Shown here one piece after another: positions 20,207-31,670 of a stretch of DNA of 64,000 nt. Under the pieces are notes generated by a model that saw nothing but the letters and a program-made list of their open reading frames with translations, did no database searches and was not told the DNA's origin. Origin of the DNA: Sphingobium sp. (GTDB lineage Bacteria > Pseudomonadota > Alphaproteobacteria > Sphingomonadales > Sphingomonadaceae); assembly GCA_022652485.1 (NCBI GenBank), contig JALCRK010000001.1, positions 1 through 64,000 of the forward strand. Direction: 5' to 3'. A program made the translations under genes and the position numbers. Position 1 is the stretch's first letter. The number at the start of each line of letters is the position of its first letter.

Positions 20207-21569
20207 AACCCGGTCCGGCGGCGCGATGCTGTTGCGGCTCGACGCGGCAGACCATATCCAGTCCGGCGACGACGCCATCCTGCATTTGCACGAAGCGGCG
20301 GGCGGCGCGCCAATGGGGCGCATCGCGGTGCCGCAGATTGCCTCGGTGGCGCGGCTGGCGCGGCGGCTCCAGATCCTCATCAGCCGTCCGTTGCTGATCG
20401 GCGGCGACACGCAGGACATCCGTATGTGGGTGCGCGCGAAGCCGGTGGACGATGGCGTCGAGATGATCTTCTCCGAATGGCAGGAGATCCCGCATCCGCC
20501 CGGCAACGAGACCGCCGCACTCCGCGCCGCCGAGAGCGCGCTCGCACCCGAGGGGGCGGAGTGGCGCACCGGCGCCGACATGCGCTTCATCCATCTGGGC
20601 GCGGAGCTGGATTTCGCCGCCAGCGGAGACGCCTTCTCCGAAATATTTCCCGACGCTGCGGCAGGGGTCACGCCACTGGCCGCCGCCATCGCCGCCCGCC
20701 GCCCGTTCTTCGCGCTGACGGCGCGGGCAGGCGCGGCGCAGCGCCTGGTTCAGCTCTCCGGGCATCCGTTGTTCGATGCGGATGGATCCTTCCTCGGCTA
20801 TCGCGGCAAGGCGAGCCTCGCGGCGGAACCGGACACCGCGGACGCCGCGCCCGAGGCGCCACCATCCGCTCCTCCGCCCGCCGAGCCCGTGCTACCCGAT
20901 TTCGGCAAGCGGCTCGATCTCGCGCTGCGCCAGCCCTTGACGCGCATCATCGCCAACGCCGAAACGATCCGCAGCCGGGTCGAAGGGCCGATCCGGGGCG
21001 ATTATGCCGCCTATGCCGCCGATATCGCCAACGCGGGGCGGCATTTGATGGAGCTGGTCGACGATCTCGCCGACCTGCAGGCGATCGACCGGCCCAATTT
21101 CACCGTGGCGCGGGAAGAGATCGACCTTGCGGACATCGCCCGCCGCGCCGCAGGGCTCCTCGGCGTCAAGGCGGCGGACCGGGGCTTGCGAATCGAGGCG
21201 CCCAAGATGGACGAAACCGCACCCGCGATCGGCGAATTCCGCCGCGCGCTCCAGATCGCGGTCAACCTGCTCGGCAATGCCGTGCGCTATTCGCCCGAAA
21301 ACTCGACCATCTGGCTGCGCGCCGAAGCCGAGGGCGATGCCGCGATGCTGGTCGTCGCGGATCAGGGGCGCGGCATCGCGCTCGAAGATCAGCAGCGCGT
21401 GTTCGAGAAGTTCGAGCGGCTGGGGCGCGATGATGCCGCCGGCACGGGCCTCGGCCTTTATATCTCCCGCCGCCTTGCCCGCGCGATGCAAGGCGATATC
21501 CTGATCGACAGCGCGCCGGGGCAGGGTGCGCGCTTCTCGCTGGTTTTGCCCGCCTCCACTCCCGCATAA
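20196..21569 (+). CDS. Histidine-kinase-like protein with non-canonical H-box (DLALRQPL)
   Basis: PAS-like N-term; HATPase N-box (VNLLGNAVRYS), G1 (VVADQGRGI), G2 (GTGLGLYISRRL) intact; H-box His replaced by Leu. Confidence 0.8.
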   Translation: MMSETRSGGAMLLRLDAADHIQSGDDAILHLHEAAGGAPMGRIAVPQIASVARLARRLQILISRPLLIGGDTQDIRMWVRAKPVDDGVEMIFSEWQEIPHPPGNETAALRAAESALAPEGAEWRTGADMRFIHLGAELDFAASGDAFSEIFPDAAAGVTPLAAAIAARRPFFALTARAGAAQRLVQLSGHPLFDADGSFLGYRGKASLAAEPDTADAAPEAPPSAPPPAEPVLPDFGKRLDLALRQPLTRIIANAETIRSRVEGPIRGDYAAYAADIANAGRHLMELVDDLADLQAIDRPNFTVAREEIDLADIARRAAGLLGVKAADRGLRIEAPKMDETAPAIGEFRRALQIAVNLLGNAVRYSPENSTIWLRAEAEGDAAMLVVADQGRGIALEDQQRVFEKFERLGRDDAAGTGLGLYISRRLARAMQGDILIDSAPGQGARFSLVLPASTPA

Positions 21570-21598
21570 AAAAGGCGGACCCATGAGGCCCGCCTTTT
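21570..21598. terminator. Bidirectional intrinsic terminator between kinase-like gene and gltA
   Basis: AAAAGGCGG...CCGCCTTTT hairpin with T tracts on both sides, between convergent genes. Confidence 0.85.
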
Positions 21599-21619
21599 CC
21601 GTTGTCTTTGCCGCTGCGT

Positions 21620-22906
21620 TTACCGCTTGTCGACCGGGATATAGTCCCGCTGCGTCGGGCCGGTATAGAGCTGGCGCGGGCGACCGATCTTCTGCGCTGG
21701 GTCGGAGATCATCTCGTTCCACTGCGCGACCCAGCCCACGGTGCGGGCGAGGGCGAACAGCACGGTGAACATCTCGGTCGGGAAGCCGATCGCGGAGAGG
21801 ATCACGCCCGAATAGAAGTCCACATTGGGGTAGAGCTTCTTCTCGATGAAATAGGGATCGTGCAGCGCGATCTGCTCCAGCTCCTTCGCCACATCGAAGA
21901 TCGGATCGCTGACGCCCAGCTTTGCCAGCACGTCTTTCGCGGTCTTCTGCATCACCTTGGCGCGCGGATCGTAGTTCTTGTACACGCGGTGGCCAAAGCC
22001 CATCAGGCGGAACGGATCGTTCTTGTCCTTGGCGCGGGCGATATATTCCGGGATCTTGTCCACGGTGCCGATCTCGCGCAGCATGTTCAATGCCGCCTCG
22101 TTGGCGCCGCCATGCGCCGGGCCCCACAGGCAGGCGATTCCGGCTGCGATGCACGCGAAGGGGTTTGCGCCCGAAGACCCTGCCAGACGCACGGTCGAGG
22201 TCGAGGCGTTCTGCTCATGGTCGGCGTGGAGGATGAAGATCTTGTCCATCGCGTCCTCGATCACCGGATCGACGACATATTCCTCGGCGGGGACCGAGAA
22301 GGTCATGCGCAGGAAGTTGCCGGTATAGGAGAGGTCATTACGCGGATAGACGAACGGCTGGCCGACCGAATATTTATAGGCCATCGCGGCCAGCGTCGGC
22401 ATCTTCGCGATCAGGCGGTGGCTCGCGATGCGCCGCTGGATCGGATCGTTGATATCGGTCGAGTCGTGATAGAAGGCGGAAAGCGCGCCGACCACGCCGC
22501 ACATGATCGCCATCGGGTGCGCGTCGCGGCGGAAACCGCGATAGAAGGTGGTAAGCTGCTCGTGCACCATCGTGTGGCGGCTGATCGTGGTAACGAAATT
22601 GTCCAGCGTCGCCTTGTCGGGCAGTTCGCCGTTCAGCAGCAGATAGGCCACTTCCATGAAGCTCGACTGCTCGGCAAGCTGATCGATCGGATAGCCACGG
22701 TGGAGAAGGATGCCCTCGTCGCCATCGATATAGGTGAGGCCGGAGTCGCAGCTCGCGGTGGAGGTGAAGCCGGGGTCATAGGTGAACATGCCGGTGTCGG
22801 CATAGAGCTTGCGGATGTCGATGACCTGCGGCCCGACGCTTCCGTTGAGCACGGCATAGTCGTGCGCGCCGCCGCCTACGTCGACTTTTGCTGTTGTGTT
22901 CGCCAT
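21620..22906 (-). CDS. gltA: Citrate synthase
   Basis: 428 aa; [66 protein letters not shown]. Confidence 0.97.
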   Translation of the reverse strand: MANTTAKVDVGGGAHDYAVLNGSVGPQVIDIRKLYADTGMFTYDPGFTSTASCDSGLTYIDGDEGILLHRGYPIDQLAEQSSFMEVAYLLLNGELPDKATLDNFVTTISRHTMVHEQLTTFYRGFRRDAHPMAIMCGVVGALSAFYHDSTDINDPIQRRIASHRLIAKMPTLAAMAYKYSVGQPFVYPRNDLSYTGNFLRMTFSVPAEEYVVDPVIEDAMDKIFILHADHEQNASTSTVRLAGSSGANPFACIAAGIACLWGPAHGGANEAALNMLREIGTVDKIPEYIARAKDKNDPFRLMGFGHRVYKNYDPRAKVMQKTAKDVLAKLGVSDPIFDVAKELEQIALHDPYFIEKKLYPNVDFYSGVILSAIGFPTEMFTVLFALARTVGWVAQWNEMISDPAQKIGRPRQLYTGPTQRDYIPVDKR

Positions 22907-22922
22907 ATTCTACTCCCTGTTC

Positions 22923-24377
22923 TTACCCGTGGACGCCCAGTGCAGTGGCGTCTTTCAGTCGTGCCAAGACCTCATCCTTGCCGAGAAGGGTGAGGACATC
23001 GAAAATCCCTGGGGAGGTGGTGCGACCGGTGAGAGCCGCACGCAAGGGCTGTGCGACCTTCCCTAAGCCGATTTCCGCCGTTTCCGCAACCCCGCGTATG
23101 CGCTCCTCGATTGCGGCCTCGTTCCAGTCTTCAAGCGGTTCCAGCGCCTTCGCCGAGGCGACGAGCAGGTCGATGCCATTGGCGTCGAGCAGCGCCATCG
23201 CCTTGTCGTCCGGCACCAGCGGGCGCTGGGCAAAGAGAAACAGCGATCCGTCCGCAATTTCATGCAGCGTCTTGGCGCGCGGTTTCAGGCCCGGCATCGC
23301 GCGGGCGAGAAGGGCGGTATCGTCCGCCGAGAGATCCCTGCCCATCAGTGCGGCGACGCGCGGCGCGACCAGCGCGGCGAGGCGCGCGTCGTCGGCCTCG
23401 CGGATATAATGGCCGTTCAGATTTTCCAGCTTCTTCAGGTCAAAGCGCGAGGGCGAGCGGCCCACGCCCGCGAGATCGAACAGCTCGATCGCGCGTTCGC
23501 GGCTGACGATTTCCTCGTCGCCATGCCCCCAGCCGAGGCGCAGCAGATAGTTGCACACGGCTTCGGGAAGCATCCCCAGCTCGTCGCGATAGGCATCCAC
23601 GCCCATCGCGCCATGCCGCTTGGAGAGCTTCGCCCCATCCGCGCCATGAATCAGAGGGATGTGGGCATAGACCGGCTCGTCCCAGCCCATTGCTTTAATA
23701 ATGCCGAGCTGGCGGAAGGCGTTGTTGAGATGATCGTCGCCACGGATCACATGGGTCACGCCCATGTCATGATCGTCCACGACCACCGCCAGCATATAGG
23801 TCGGCGTGCCGTCCGAACGCAGCAGGATCATGTCGTCCAGCTCCGCGTTCTTCACCACGACGCGGCCCTGCACCGCATCCTCGATCACCGTCTCGCCCTC
23901 GCGCGGCGCCTTGAGGCGGATCACGAACGGCCTGTCGCCACCCTCGGCGGGGTCGCGGTCGCGCCAGCGGCCGTCATAGCGCATCGGCTGCTTCGCCGCG
24001 CGCTGCTGCTCGCGCAGCTCGGCCAGTTCTTCCGGCGTCGCAAAGCACTTATAGGCATGGCCTCCGGCGAGCATCTGATGCGCGACCTCGGCATGGCGCG
24101 CGGCGCGCGAGAACTGATAGACCGGCGGCTGGTCGCTTCCCAGGCCGAGCCAGTCGAGGCCATCCAATATCGCGTCGATCGCGGCGTCGGTGGAGCGCGC
24201 GCGATCCGTATCCTCGATGCGGAGCAGATAGGTGCCGCCGTGGTGCCGCGCGAACAGCCAGTTGAAGAGCGCCGTGCGCGCGCCGCCAATGTGGAGATAG
24301 CCGGTCGGCGAGGGCGCAAACCGTGTAACAACAGGTTTTCTTTCCTGTGTTGCGTTCACTCCACTTTTCTCCGACAC
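22923..24377 (-). CDS. gltX: Glutamyl-tRNA synthetase
   Basis: [23 protein letters not shown] (HIGH), KLSKRHGA (KMSKS-like). Confidence 0.97.
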   Translation of the reverse strand: MSEKSGVNATQERKPVVTRFAPSPTGYLHIGGARTALFNWLFARHHGGTYLLRIEDTDRARSTDAAIDAILDGLDWLGLGSDQPPVYQFSRAARHAEVAHQMLAGGHAYKCFATPEELAELREQQRAAKQPMRYDGRWRDRDPAEGGDRPFVIRLKAPREGETVIEDAVQGRVVVKNAELDDMILLRSDGTPTYMLAVVVDDHDMGVTHVIRGDDHLNNAFRQLGIIKAMGWDEPVYAHIPLIHGADGAKLSKRHGAMGVDAYRDELGMLPEAVCNYLLRLGWGHGDEEIVSRERAIELFDLAGVGRSPSRFDLKKLENLNGHYIREADDARLAALVAPRVAALMGRDLSADDTALLARAMPGLKPRAKTLHEIADGSLFLFAQRPLVPDDKAMALLDANGIDLLVASAKALEPLEDWNEAAIEERIRGVAETAEIGLGKVAQPLRAALTGRTTSPGIFDVLTLLGKDEVLARLKDATALGVHG

Positions 24378-24434
24378 TTCGCGTTGCAGCAGCTCGCGGG
24401 GGTGCGACCTGCCCTGGATTCTGGCGGCCCTAGC

Positions 24435-26732
24435 ATGGCTTCATCCTTACTACAAACTGATGTTGCAGCGCACCGTATTTTCCCTGCTCGCCGTGTAATC
24501 TCGCTGCTGGAGGCATGGGCCGAGGCGGAGCGGAGCCGCATCGGTCTGTGGGTTCCGGTCGTGCTGGGCGCGGGAATTGCGGCGTGGTTCGCACTGAACA
24601 CACCCGAGGGCTGGGTGGGCTGGATAGTGGGCTGCTGCGCCGCCGGTCTCGGTGGAATGCTGTTTCGCGCCGGCAGCAGGATCAGGGCGGCGGTGCTCGG
24701 GGCCGGGCTGTGGATGGCGGCGGGCTGTGCGCTCATCTGGGCGAAGGCGCTGCTCATCGGCCAGCCTCCGCTCGAACGCCCGGTGTACGCCGCTTTTGTG
24801 GCGCGGGTGGTGGCGGTGGAGCCGCAACCGGCGCTGGGCCGCACGCGCCTGCTGCTGGAGCCGGAGGCATCGGGCGTCGCGGGATTGCCGGGGCGGGTGC
24901 GTCTCAACGTGATGGACCGGGACATGCCGCCGCGCGACGGGCTGGGCGCGGGCGCTGTGGTGGCGGTGCGTTCGCGCCTGCTCCCGCCGCAGCCCGCAGC
25001 GGTGCCGGGCGGCTATGATTTTGCGGCGCAGGCCTATTTCATGGGGATCGGCGCGACCGGCCGCGCCCTGCCGCCGGTGCGCGTGATTACGCCCGCCGCG
25101 CCTTCGGGCATGGCGGCGATGCGGGACCGCCTGTCCCGGCATATCCGCGCGCAATTGCCTGGCGGCGAGGGCGCGATCGCGGCGACGCTGGCGACCGGAG
25201 ACATGGGCGCGATCGGCGAGGAGGATGTGGATGCGATGCGGAACAGCGGCCTCGCGCATCTCCTCTCGATCAGCGGGCTGCATGTCTCGGCGCTGATCGC
25301 CGGGGTCGTCCTCATCCTCTACCGCATCCTCGCCTTGAGCCCCCGGGTGGCGCTGCTGAGGCCGCTGATGCTGATCGCTTCCGGAGGCGGCGCGCTGGCG
25401 GGCATCTCCTATACGCTGTTCACCGGCGCGCAGGTGCCGACGGTGCGCTCCTGCATCGCCGCGCTGCTGGTGCTCGGCGGGCTGGCGCTCGGGCGCGAGG
25501 CGATCAGCCTGCGCCTCGTCGCGGTGGGCGCGCTCGTCGTGCTGCTGTTCTGGCCCGAGGCGCTGATGGGGCCGAGCTTCCAAATGAGCTTCATGGCGGT
25601 GACGGTGATTGTCGCGCTGGTCGATTCGGCGTGGTTTCGCGCCCATTTTTCCGCGCGGGAGGAGGGGTGGCCGGGGCGGATGGCGCGGCATCTTGCCGCC
25701 CTGTTCGTTACCGGTATAGCGGTCGAGGTCGCGTTGATGCCGATCGCTCTTGCGCACTTCCATCAGGCGGGCGTGCTCGGCGCGCTGGCCAACCTCGTCG
25801 CCATCCCGCTCACCACCCTCGTCATCATGCCCACGGAGGCGGCGGCGCTGGCGCTGGATCTGGCAGGGGCGGGCGCGCCGATGTGGTGGGTGGCGGGCAA
25901 GGCGCTGGCGCTGTTGCTGGGCGTCGCGCACGCCGTCGCGGCCTCGCCCTGGGCCGTCTGGGCATTGCCGCCGTCGGGCATGACGCCGCTGGTGCTCGTC
26001 CTGCTGGGCGCCTTATGGCTGATGCTCTGGTCGAGCGGCGCGCGCTTCGCGGGAGTGCCGCTGATCGCGCTCGGCGTGGCGATGGCTTTGCGCGCGCCCG
26101 CGCCCGACCTGCTCGTTACCGGAGACGGCGGCCATATGGCGGTGCGACAGCCCGATGGCAGCCTCGCGTTGCTGCGCGACGGGGCGGGGGATTATATTCG
26201 CGAGACGCTGGGGAAGGCGGCGGGGGTCAAGGCGGCGGGGGGTCGAACACCGGGGGGAGAACCTGCCGGGGCGAACGCTGCGGGCGCGATAGCGGTCGGG
26301 GCAAGCCCAGCGGACGCGACGGCTGCGAAACCGGCAACCCTGGGCGGCGAGGACATGATGGGCCGCCCGCTCGCCGAGGCGCGCAATGCGCGATGCAGCC
26401 GCGACATGTGTTCCGTGCTGCTCCGGATGCGCGAACGCGATTGGCTCATCGTCGCGACCCGCAGCGACGTGCGCATCCCGTGGAGCGCGCTGACCCGGCT
26501 CTGCACCCGCGCCGACATCATGGTGAGCAACCGCCGTCTGCCCGCCGCCTGCATTCCGCGCTGGCTGAAGCTCGATCGCGCCCGCCTGCGCCAGACCGGC
26601 GGGGTCGCCGTCTATCTGGAGCAGCGGCGGTGGGTGAGTGTGCTTACGCCCGGAGACCGCCACCCCTGGATACCGCTTTCGGTCCAGAATCCCCCGCCGC
26701 AGCATCTGCCGCGCGCGCGACCCTTGCCGTAG
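24435..26732 (+). CDS. comEC: ComEC/Rec2 family competence protein
   Basis: [48 protein letters not shown]; the longer ORF start at 23262 overlaps gltX antisense and is rejected. Confidence 0.9.
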   Translation: MASSLLQTDVAAHRIFPARRVISLLEAWAEAERSRIGLWVPVVLGAGIAAWFALNTPEGWVGWIVGCCAAGLGGMLFRAGSRIRAAVLGAGLWMAAGCALIWAKALLIGQPPLERPVYAAFVARVVAVEPQPALGRTRLLLEPEASGVAGLPGRVRLNVMDRDMPPRDGLGAGAVVAVRSRLLPPQPAAVPGGYDFAAQAYFMGIGATGRALPPVRVITPAAPSGMAAMRDRLSRHIRAQLPGGEGAIAATLATGDMGAIGEEDVDAMRNSGLAHLLSISGLHVSALIAGVVLILYRILALSPRVALLRPLMLIASGGGALAGISYTLFTGAQVPTVRSCIAALLVLGGLALGREAISLRLVAVGALVVLLFWPEALMGPSFQMSFMAVTVIVALVDSAWFRAHFSAREEGWPGRMARHLAALFVTGIAVEVALMPIALAHFHQAGVLGALANLVAIPLTTLVIMPTEAAALALDLAGAGAPMWWVAGKALALLLGVAHAVAASPWAVWALPPSGMTPLVLVLLGALWLMLWSSGARFAGVPLIALGVAMALRAPAPDLLVTGDGGHMAVRQPDGSLALLRDGAGDYIRETLGKAAGVKAAGGRTPGGEPAGANAAGAIAVGASPADATAAKPATLGGEDMMGRPLAEARNARCSRDMCSVLLRMRERDWLIVATRSDVRIPWSALTRLCTRADIMVSNRRLPAACIPRWLKLDRARLRQTGGVAVYLEQRRWVSVLTPGDRHPWIPLSVQNPPPQHLPRARPLP

Positions 26733-26734
26733 GT

Positions 26735-26794
26735 ATCGCCGTCACAATCATCGCCGTCGTAATCATCGCCGTCGCAGTCATCGCCGCCACCCTG
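26735..26794. repeat. 15-bp tandem repeat (4 units) between comEC and lexA
   Basis: ATCGCCGTC core at 26735, 26750, 26765 and (ATCGCCGCC) 26780, exact 15-bp period. Confidence 0.85.
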
Positions 26795-26846
26795 TCGCTG
26801 ATCCCGCGCACCCCGTGCCTTGGCACCGGCAGCCCGCGCCATCCGC

Positions 26847-27539
26847 TCAGTTATAGCGCCGCAGCAGCCCGGCGAGCTTGCCCTGAATGCGCACCTGACC
26901 CGGCTCGTAAAATTGCGGCTCATAGGACGCATTGGCGGGGTCGAGCCGCACGCGCGGCCCCTCGCGCCGGAAATATTTGAGCGTCGCTTCCTCGTCGTTG
27001 ACCAGCGCGACGACGATCTGGCCCTCGCGCGCTACATCGGTGCGCTGGATCAGCGCGTAATCCCCATCCAATATTCCCGCCTCGATCATCGAGTCGCCGG
27101 AAACCTCCAGCGCATAATGCTCGCCCGAACCCAGCAAGGCGGCGGGAACCGGCAGCATCCGGTCGCTCTCCATCGCCTCGATCGGCACACCGGCGGCGAT
27201 GCGGCCATGCAGCGGGATCTCGATCACGTCATTCGCCGCGATGGGGATCTGGCGTGCGGGGGCGGCGGGAGCCTGCTTCAGCGGCACCACCTTGTCCGTC
27301 GCGACCGGCTGCGTCCTGATCACGCCTTCCGGCATCTTCAGCACTTCCAGCGCCCGCGCGCGGTTGGGCAGGCGGCGGATGAAGCCACGCTCCTCCAGCG
27401 CGCTGATCAGGCGGTGGATGCCGGACTTGGATTTCAGATCGAGCGCGTCCTTCATCTCGTCGAACGAGGGCGACACCCCGCCTTCCTCCAGTCGCTTTTG
27501 GATGAAGATGAGCAATTCCTGTTGCTTTGCCGTCAGCAT
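26847..27539 (-). CDS. lexA: LexA repressor
   Basis: [29 protein letters not shown] w[14 protein letters not shown] cleavage region; [19 protein letters not shown] catalytic Ser. Confidence 0.95.
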   Translation of the reverse strand: MLTAKQQELLIFIQKRLEEGGVSPSFDEMKDALDLKSKSGIHRLISALEERGFIRRLPNRARALEVLKMPEGVIRTQPVATDKVVPLKQAPAAPARQIPIAANDVIEIPLHGRIAAGVPIEAMESDRMLPVPAALLGSGEHYALEVSGDSMIEAGILDGDYALIQRTDVAREGQIVVALVNDEEATLKYFRREGPRVRLDPANASYEPQFYEPGQVRIQGKLAGLLRRYN

Positions 27540-27556
27540 ATGCGCGCCTCGTTTTA

Positions 27557-27592
27557 GAACGAACAAGGAACGTATAGGAACCAAGCGAGAAC
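27557..27592 (-). promoter_or_regulatory. Two LexA (SOS) boxes, GTTC-N7-GTTC class, upstream of lexA
   Basis: Plus strand GAAC-gaacaag-GAAC (27557-27571) and GAAC-caagcga-GAAC (27578-27592), i.e. GTTC-N7-GTTC on the minus strand. Confidence 0.8.
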
Positions 27593-27605
27593 ATGTCAAG
27601 CAGGA

Positions 27606-28787
27606 CTACAGCGCGATGACGGTGACCTCCGCCCCGCGCTCCGCCGCCGCGCTGCCCGCTTCCCGCACGATCAGGCAATCGGCCTGGGCTAGCGCCCGCG
27701 TCGCTGCGCTGTCCTGACTGACGACCGGGGTCGCCACGCCATCGACCAGCACCGCGCGCACATAATCGTCCCGTCCGCCGACCGGGGGCATCGCCGCGCC
27801 CAGCACCGCGCGCCGCATTTTCGGCCGCGGATCGGGGCATCCCGCCATGCTGCGCACCAGCGGCAGCAGGAACAGCGTCGCCGTTACATAGGCCGATACG
27901 GGATTGCCCGGCAGGCCGAGGAAGAGCGCCTTGCCCAGCGTCCCCGCGATCAGCGGCTTGCCCGGCCGCATCCGGATCTTCCAGAAATCGATGCTGCCGC
28001 CTGCCGCCTCCAGCGCGGGTTTGACGAGATCGTGATCGCCCACCGACGCGCCGCCGGTGGTGACGACGATGTCATGCTCCCGCGTCGAGGCGAGCGCGCT
28101 GGTCAGCGCATCGAGCGTATCGGGGATGATACCGAAATCCTCTGCGGCGCAGGGCAGCCCCGCGAGCATGGCGGAGAGCATCGCGCCATTGGAGGCGGGA
28201 ATCTGCGCCGGACCGTGCGACATTCCGGGCGGCACCAGTTCGGAGCCGGTCGAGAGGAGGGCAATGCGGGGCAGGCGGGGCAGGGCGAGCGTGCCCCATC
28301 CGCCCAGCGCCGCCAGCGCGATATGGCGCGGGGTGAGCTGCGTTCCCGCCGCGATCAGGCGCTGGCCCGCGCCGAAATCGGACCCTGCGCGCCGGATATT
28401 CTGTCCCAACCGCGTCGCGCCCTCCGCGCCTAGGGAAATGCTGTCGCCCTCGCGGACCACATTCTCCTGAATGACGACCGTGTCCGCGCCCTCCGGCATC
28501 ACCGCGCCGGTATAAATCCGCACCGCCTCGCCGGGGTGCACAGGCGAGGCATAGCCACCACCCGCCGCGCTTTCCCCCACCACGCGCCACGGGCCGGGCA
28601 TGTCGGCATGGCGCACCGCATAGCCATCCATTGCGGAAAGATCGGTGGCGGGCTGGCTGCGACTTGCGGCGAGATCAGACGTGATCCAGCGGCCCACGGC
28701 CTGCGCCACCGGCACCGTCTCCGCCTCCCGCATCGTCGCCAGATCGAGCAGGCGGCGTTGCGCGTCCGAGACGGGGAGGAGGCTCAT
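27606..28787 (-). CDS. moeA: Molybdopterin molybdenumtransferase
   Basis: [50 protein letters not shown]. Confidence 0.95.
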   Translation of the reverse strand: MSLLPVSDAQRRLLDLATMREAETVPVAQAVGRWITSDLAASRSQPATDLSAMDGYAVRHADMPGPWRVVGESAAGGGYASPVHPGEAVRIYTGAVMPEGADTVVIQENVVREGDSISLGAEGATRLGQNIRRAGSDFGAGQRLIAAGTQLTPRHIALAALGGWGTLALPRLPRIALLSTGSELVPPGMSHGPAQIPASNGAMLSAMLAGLPCAAEDFGIIPDTLDALTSALASTREHDIVVTTGGASVGDHDLVKPALEAAGGSIDFWKIRMRPGKPLIAGTLGKALFLGLPGNPVSAYVTATLFLLPLVRSMAGCPDPRPKMRRAVLGAAMPPVGGRDDYVRAVLVDGVATPVVSQDSAATRALAQADCLIVREAGSAAAERGAEVTVIAL

Positions 28788-29266
28788 TCCGCTTCAGCGC
28801 GCCAGTCGCTGGATTTGCCGCCGGTCTTCTCGATGAGGCGGATGTCCCGCACTATCATGCCCTTGTCGAGCGCCTTTGCCATGTCATAGACGGTCAGCAG
28901 CGCGACCGAGACGGCGGTCAGCGCCTCCATCTCCACGCCGGTCTGGCCGGTAAGGCGCACGGTCGCGGTGGCGGTGACGCCGCCTTCATCGGGCGCGAGA
29001 TCGAGCGTCACCTTGGAGAGCATCAGCGGGTGACAGAGCGGGATCAGCTCGGCGGTTTTCTTCGCCGCCATGATGCCCGCGACGCGCGCGACGCCGAGAA
29101 CATCGCCCTTCTTCGCGCTGCCTTCGAGGATGGCCCGCGCGGCTTGCGGGTTCATGTCGATCCGCCCGCGCGCGATGGCCTGCCGCACCGTGTCGCTCTT
29201 GCCCGACACGTCGACCATATGCGCCGCGCCCGCTGCGTCGACATGGGTGAGCCGGGCCTCAGTCAT
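28784..29266 (-). CDS. moaC: Cyclic pyranopterin monophosphate synthase accessory protein
   Basis: [61 protein letters not shown]. Confidence 0.96.
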   Translation of the reverse strand: MTEARLTHVDAAGAAHMVDVSGKSDTVRQAIARGRIDMNPQAARAILEGSAKKGDVLGVARVAGIMAAKKTAELIPLCHPLMLSKVTLDLAPDEGGVTATATVRLTGQTGVEMEALTAVSVALLTVYDMAKALDKGMIVRDIRLIEKTGGKSSDWRAEAE

Positions 29267-30075
29267 GCCGCGCCTGTCAAAAGCGCGCGCGTCGCCGCCT
29301 CGACATCCGTCTGCCTCATCAGCGTTTCCCCGACGAGGAAGCAGCGCACGCCATGCGCGGCCATTTCCTGCAAATCCGCATGGCCGGTGATCCCGCTTTC
29401 CGCGACGAAGGTGCAGCCCTCCGGCGCATGGGAGATCAACTCATAGGTGCGGGCGAAATCGACGGTGAAATCGCGCAGGTCGCGGTTGTTGACCCCGATC
29501 AGGCGGGAGCGCAGGCGGGCCGCCCGCTCCATCTCTTGTGCGTCATGCACCTCGATCAGCACATCCATACCGAGGCCGAGCGCGGCATCCTCTATCTCCG
29601 CCATCTGCGCGTCTTCCAGCGCCGCGACGATGATGAGGATCGCGTCCGCACCGATCGAGCGTGCCTCCAGCACCTGCCACGGATCGACCATGAAATCCTT
29701 GCGCAATATGGGCAGCGCACAGGCCGCGCGCGCCGCGATCAGATAATCCTCATGCCCCTGAAAATAGGGCGCGTCGGTCAGCACCGACAGGCAGGCCGCG
29801 CCGCCCGCTTCATAGGCGCGGGCATGGGCGGACGGATCGAAATCAGCCCGGATCAACCCCTTGGAGGGCGATGCTTTCTTCACTTCTGCAATAAGGCCGA
29901 AGCCCTTTTGCGCGGCGGCATCGAGCGCGCGCCTGAACCCGCGCGGCGGCGTCTGCCCACCCGCGCGCGCCTCCAGATCGGCGAGCGAGATGGCCGCCTT
30001 GCGCGCCTTCACCTCGCCCTGTTTGGTGGCGCAGATTTCGATCAGCTTGTTGGTCATTTCCACGATATCCAGCAA
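29263..30075 (-). CDS. trpC: Indole-3-glycerol phosphate synthase
   Basis: [46 protein letters not shown]. Confidence 0.97.
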   Translation of the reverse strand: MLDIVEMTNKLIEICATKQGEVKARKAAISLADLEARAGGQTPPRGFRRALDAAAQKGFGLIAEVKKASPSKGLIRADFDPSAHARAYEAGGAACLSVLTDAPYFQGHEDYLIAARAACALPILRKDFMVDPWQVLEARSIGADAILIIVAALEDAQMAEIEDAALGLGMDVLIEVHDAQEMERAARLRSRLIGVNNRDLRDFTVDFARTYELISHAPEGCTFVAESGITGHADLQEMAAHGVRCFLVGETLMRQTDVEAATRALLTGAA

Positions 30076-31040
30076 TTCAGCAGCGCGTTGGCAAGCCCCT
30101 TGTCGATGGCCTCGGCGGCTTCCTCGATGCCGTCCTCGCCATCCTGCGCTTCACCGGCCACGATGAGCGCCGCCGCCGCATTCAGGAGCACCGCGTCGCG
30201 ATAGGCACCCTTTTCGCCCTCCAGCAGACGGCGCAAGGCCGCCGCGTTATACTCCGCATCGCCGCCCCGGATTGCGGACAGCGGATGGCGGGGAAGCCCT
30301 GCGCCTTCGGGTGCGATGATGTCATGACCCAGATCGAAGCCGATCGACGCGAACCGGCTGGTCCCGGCGATGGAAAGCTCGTCCAGCCCCTCGTCGCCAG
30401 ATACGATCATTGCCCGCTCCGTGCCCAGCAGGCGCAGCGCTTGGGCATAGACCGGCACATAATCCGGCCGCGCGATGCCGAGCAGCTGGCGCTTTACCCC
30501 CGCCGGGTTGGCGAGCGGGCCGAGCAGGTTGAAGATTGTGCGCTTGCCCAGAGCCTTGCGAATGGGGCCAAGGCGCTTCAGCCCCGGATGATGGTTCTGC
30601 GCAAACAGAAAGCAGATGCCAAGGTCATTGAGTTGCGCCTCGGCAACCTCTGGCGCGATGGTGAGATTCACCCCCAGCGCCTCCAGCGTATCCGCGCCGC
30701 CCGCCTTGGAGGATGCCGCGCGGTTGCCGTGCTTCGCCACCGGCACGCCGCACGCCGCGACGACCAGCGCCACGGCGGTCGAGACATTGAGCGTATGCTG
30801 CCCGTCGCCCCCGGTGCCGCACACGTCGATGGCATTGTCCGGCGCGGAAACGCGGATCATCCGCTCGCGCATCGCCTGCGCCGCGCCCGCGATCTCCTCC
30901 GCCTGCTCGTCGCGCTCGGAAAGCGCGAGCAGGAAGGCGGCGATCTCTTCATCAGTCCCCGCGCCATCCAGCATCGCGCCAAAGCAGGCGCGCGCGTCCT
31001 CGATGCTCATCGGCTGCGCGGGATCGGGAAACACGGCCAT
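30054..31040 (-). CDS. trpD: Anthranilate phosphoribosyltransferase
   Basis: [53 protein letters not shown]. Confidence 0.97.
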   Translation of the reverse strand: MAVFPDPAQPMSIEDARACFGAMLDGAGTDEEIAAFLLALSERDEQAEEIAGAAQAMRERMIRVSAPDNAIDVCGTGGDGQHTLNVSTAVALVVAACGVPVAKHGNRAASSKAGGADTLEALGVNLTIAPEVAEAQLNDLGICFLFAQNHHPGLKRLGPIRKALGKRTIFNLLGPLANPAGVKRQLLGIARPDYVPVYAQALRLLGTERAMIVSGDEGLDELSIAGTSRFASIGFDLGHDIIAPEGAGLPRHPLSAIRGGDAEYNAAALRRLLEGEKGAYRDAVLLNAAAALIVAGEAQDGEDGIEEAAEAIDKGLANALLNCWISWK

Positions 31041-31042
31041 GC

Positions 31043-31627
31043 TCAGACCCGTTCTTTGACCGGCAGCCCAGCAATCCGCATGAAGTTCGCCAGCATCTCA
31101 TGCCCATATTCGGTGGCGATGCTTTCGGGGTGGAACTGCACGCTGTGGATCGGAAGCTCGGCGTGGCGGAAGCCCATGACGGAGCCATCCTCCGCCGTCG
31201 CGTTCACCACCAGACACTCCGGAATATCCTCGACGATCAGCGAGTGATAGCGCGTCGCGGTGAAGGGGGAGGGTATCCCTGAGAACAGACCCGTGCCGTC
31301 ATGGCGCACCGGCGATGTCTTGCCGTGCATCAGCCCGCCGCGCACCACCTTGCCGCCGAAATATTGTCCGATCGACTGGTGGCCGAGGCACACGCCGAGC
31401 AGCGGCTTGCCCGCATCCGCGCAGGCGCCGACGAGATCGAGGCTGATCCCCGCCTCATTGGGCGTGCAGGGGCCGGGCGACAAGAGAAACGCCTCCGCGC
31501 CGGAGCTGATGGCCTGCCCGGCGCTCATCGCATCATTGCGGACGACCTCAACCTCCGCCCCCAGCTCCATCAAATAATGGACGAGGTTCCAGGTGAAGCT
31601 GTCATAATTGTCGATCACCAATATCAT
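31043..31627 (-). CDS. trpG: Anthranilate synthase component II
   Basis: [48 protein letters not shown]. Confidence 0.96.
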   Translation of the reverse strand: MILVIDNYDSFTWNLVHYLMELGAEVEVVRNDAMSAGQAISSGAEAFLLSPGPCTPNEAGISLDLVGACADAGKPLLGVCLGHQSIGQYFGGKVVRGGLMHGKTSPVRHDGTGLFSGIPSPFTATRYHSLIVEDIPECLVVNATAEDGSVMGFRHAELPIHSVQFHPESIATEYGHEMLANFMRIAGLPVKERV

Positions 31628-31670
31628 GCCAGCGCCTATAGGGCGGCGCGACCCCGCCGCCAATGGGAAT

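Noticed and set aside
23262-24434. N-terminal extension of the 1156-aa ORF ahead of comEC
   Set aside because: Antisense to gltX; comEC more likely starts at ATG 24435.
26612-26932. Asp/Gly-rich minus-strand ORF (GGDDCDGDDYDGDDCDGD), at first sight a metal-binding protein
   Set aside because: It is the reverse translation of the 15-bp minisatellite and runs across comEC and lexA ends; no independent support.
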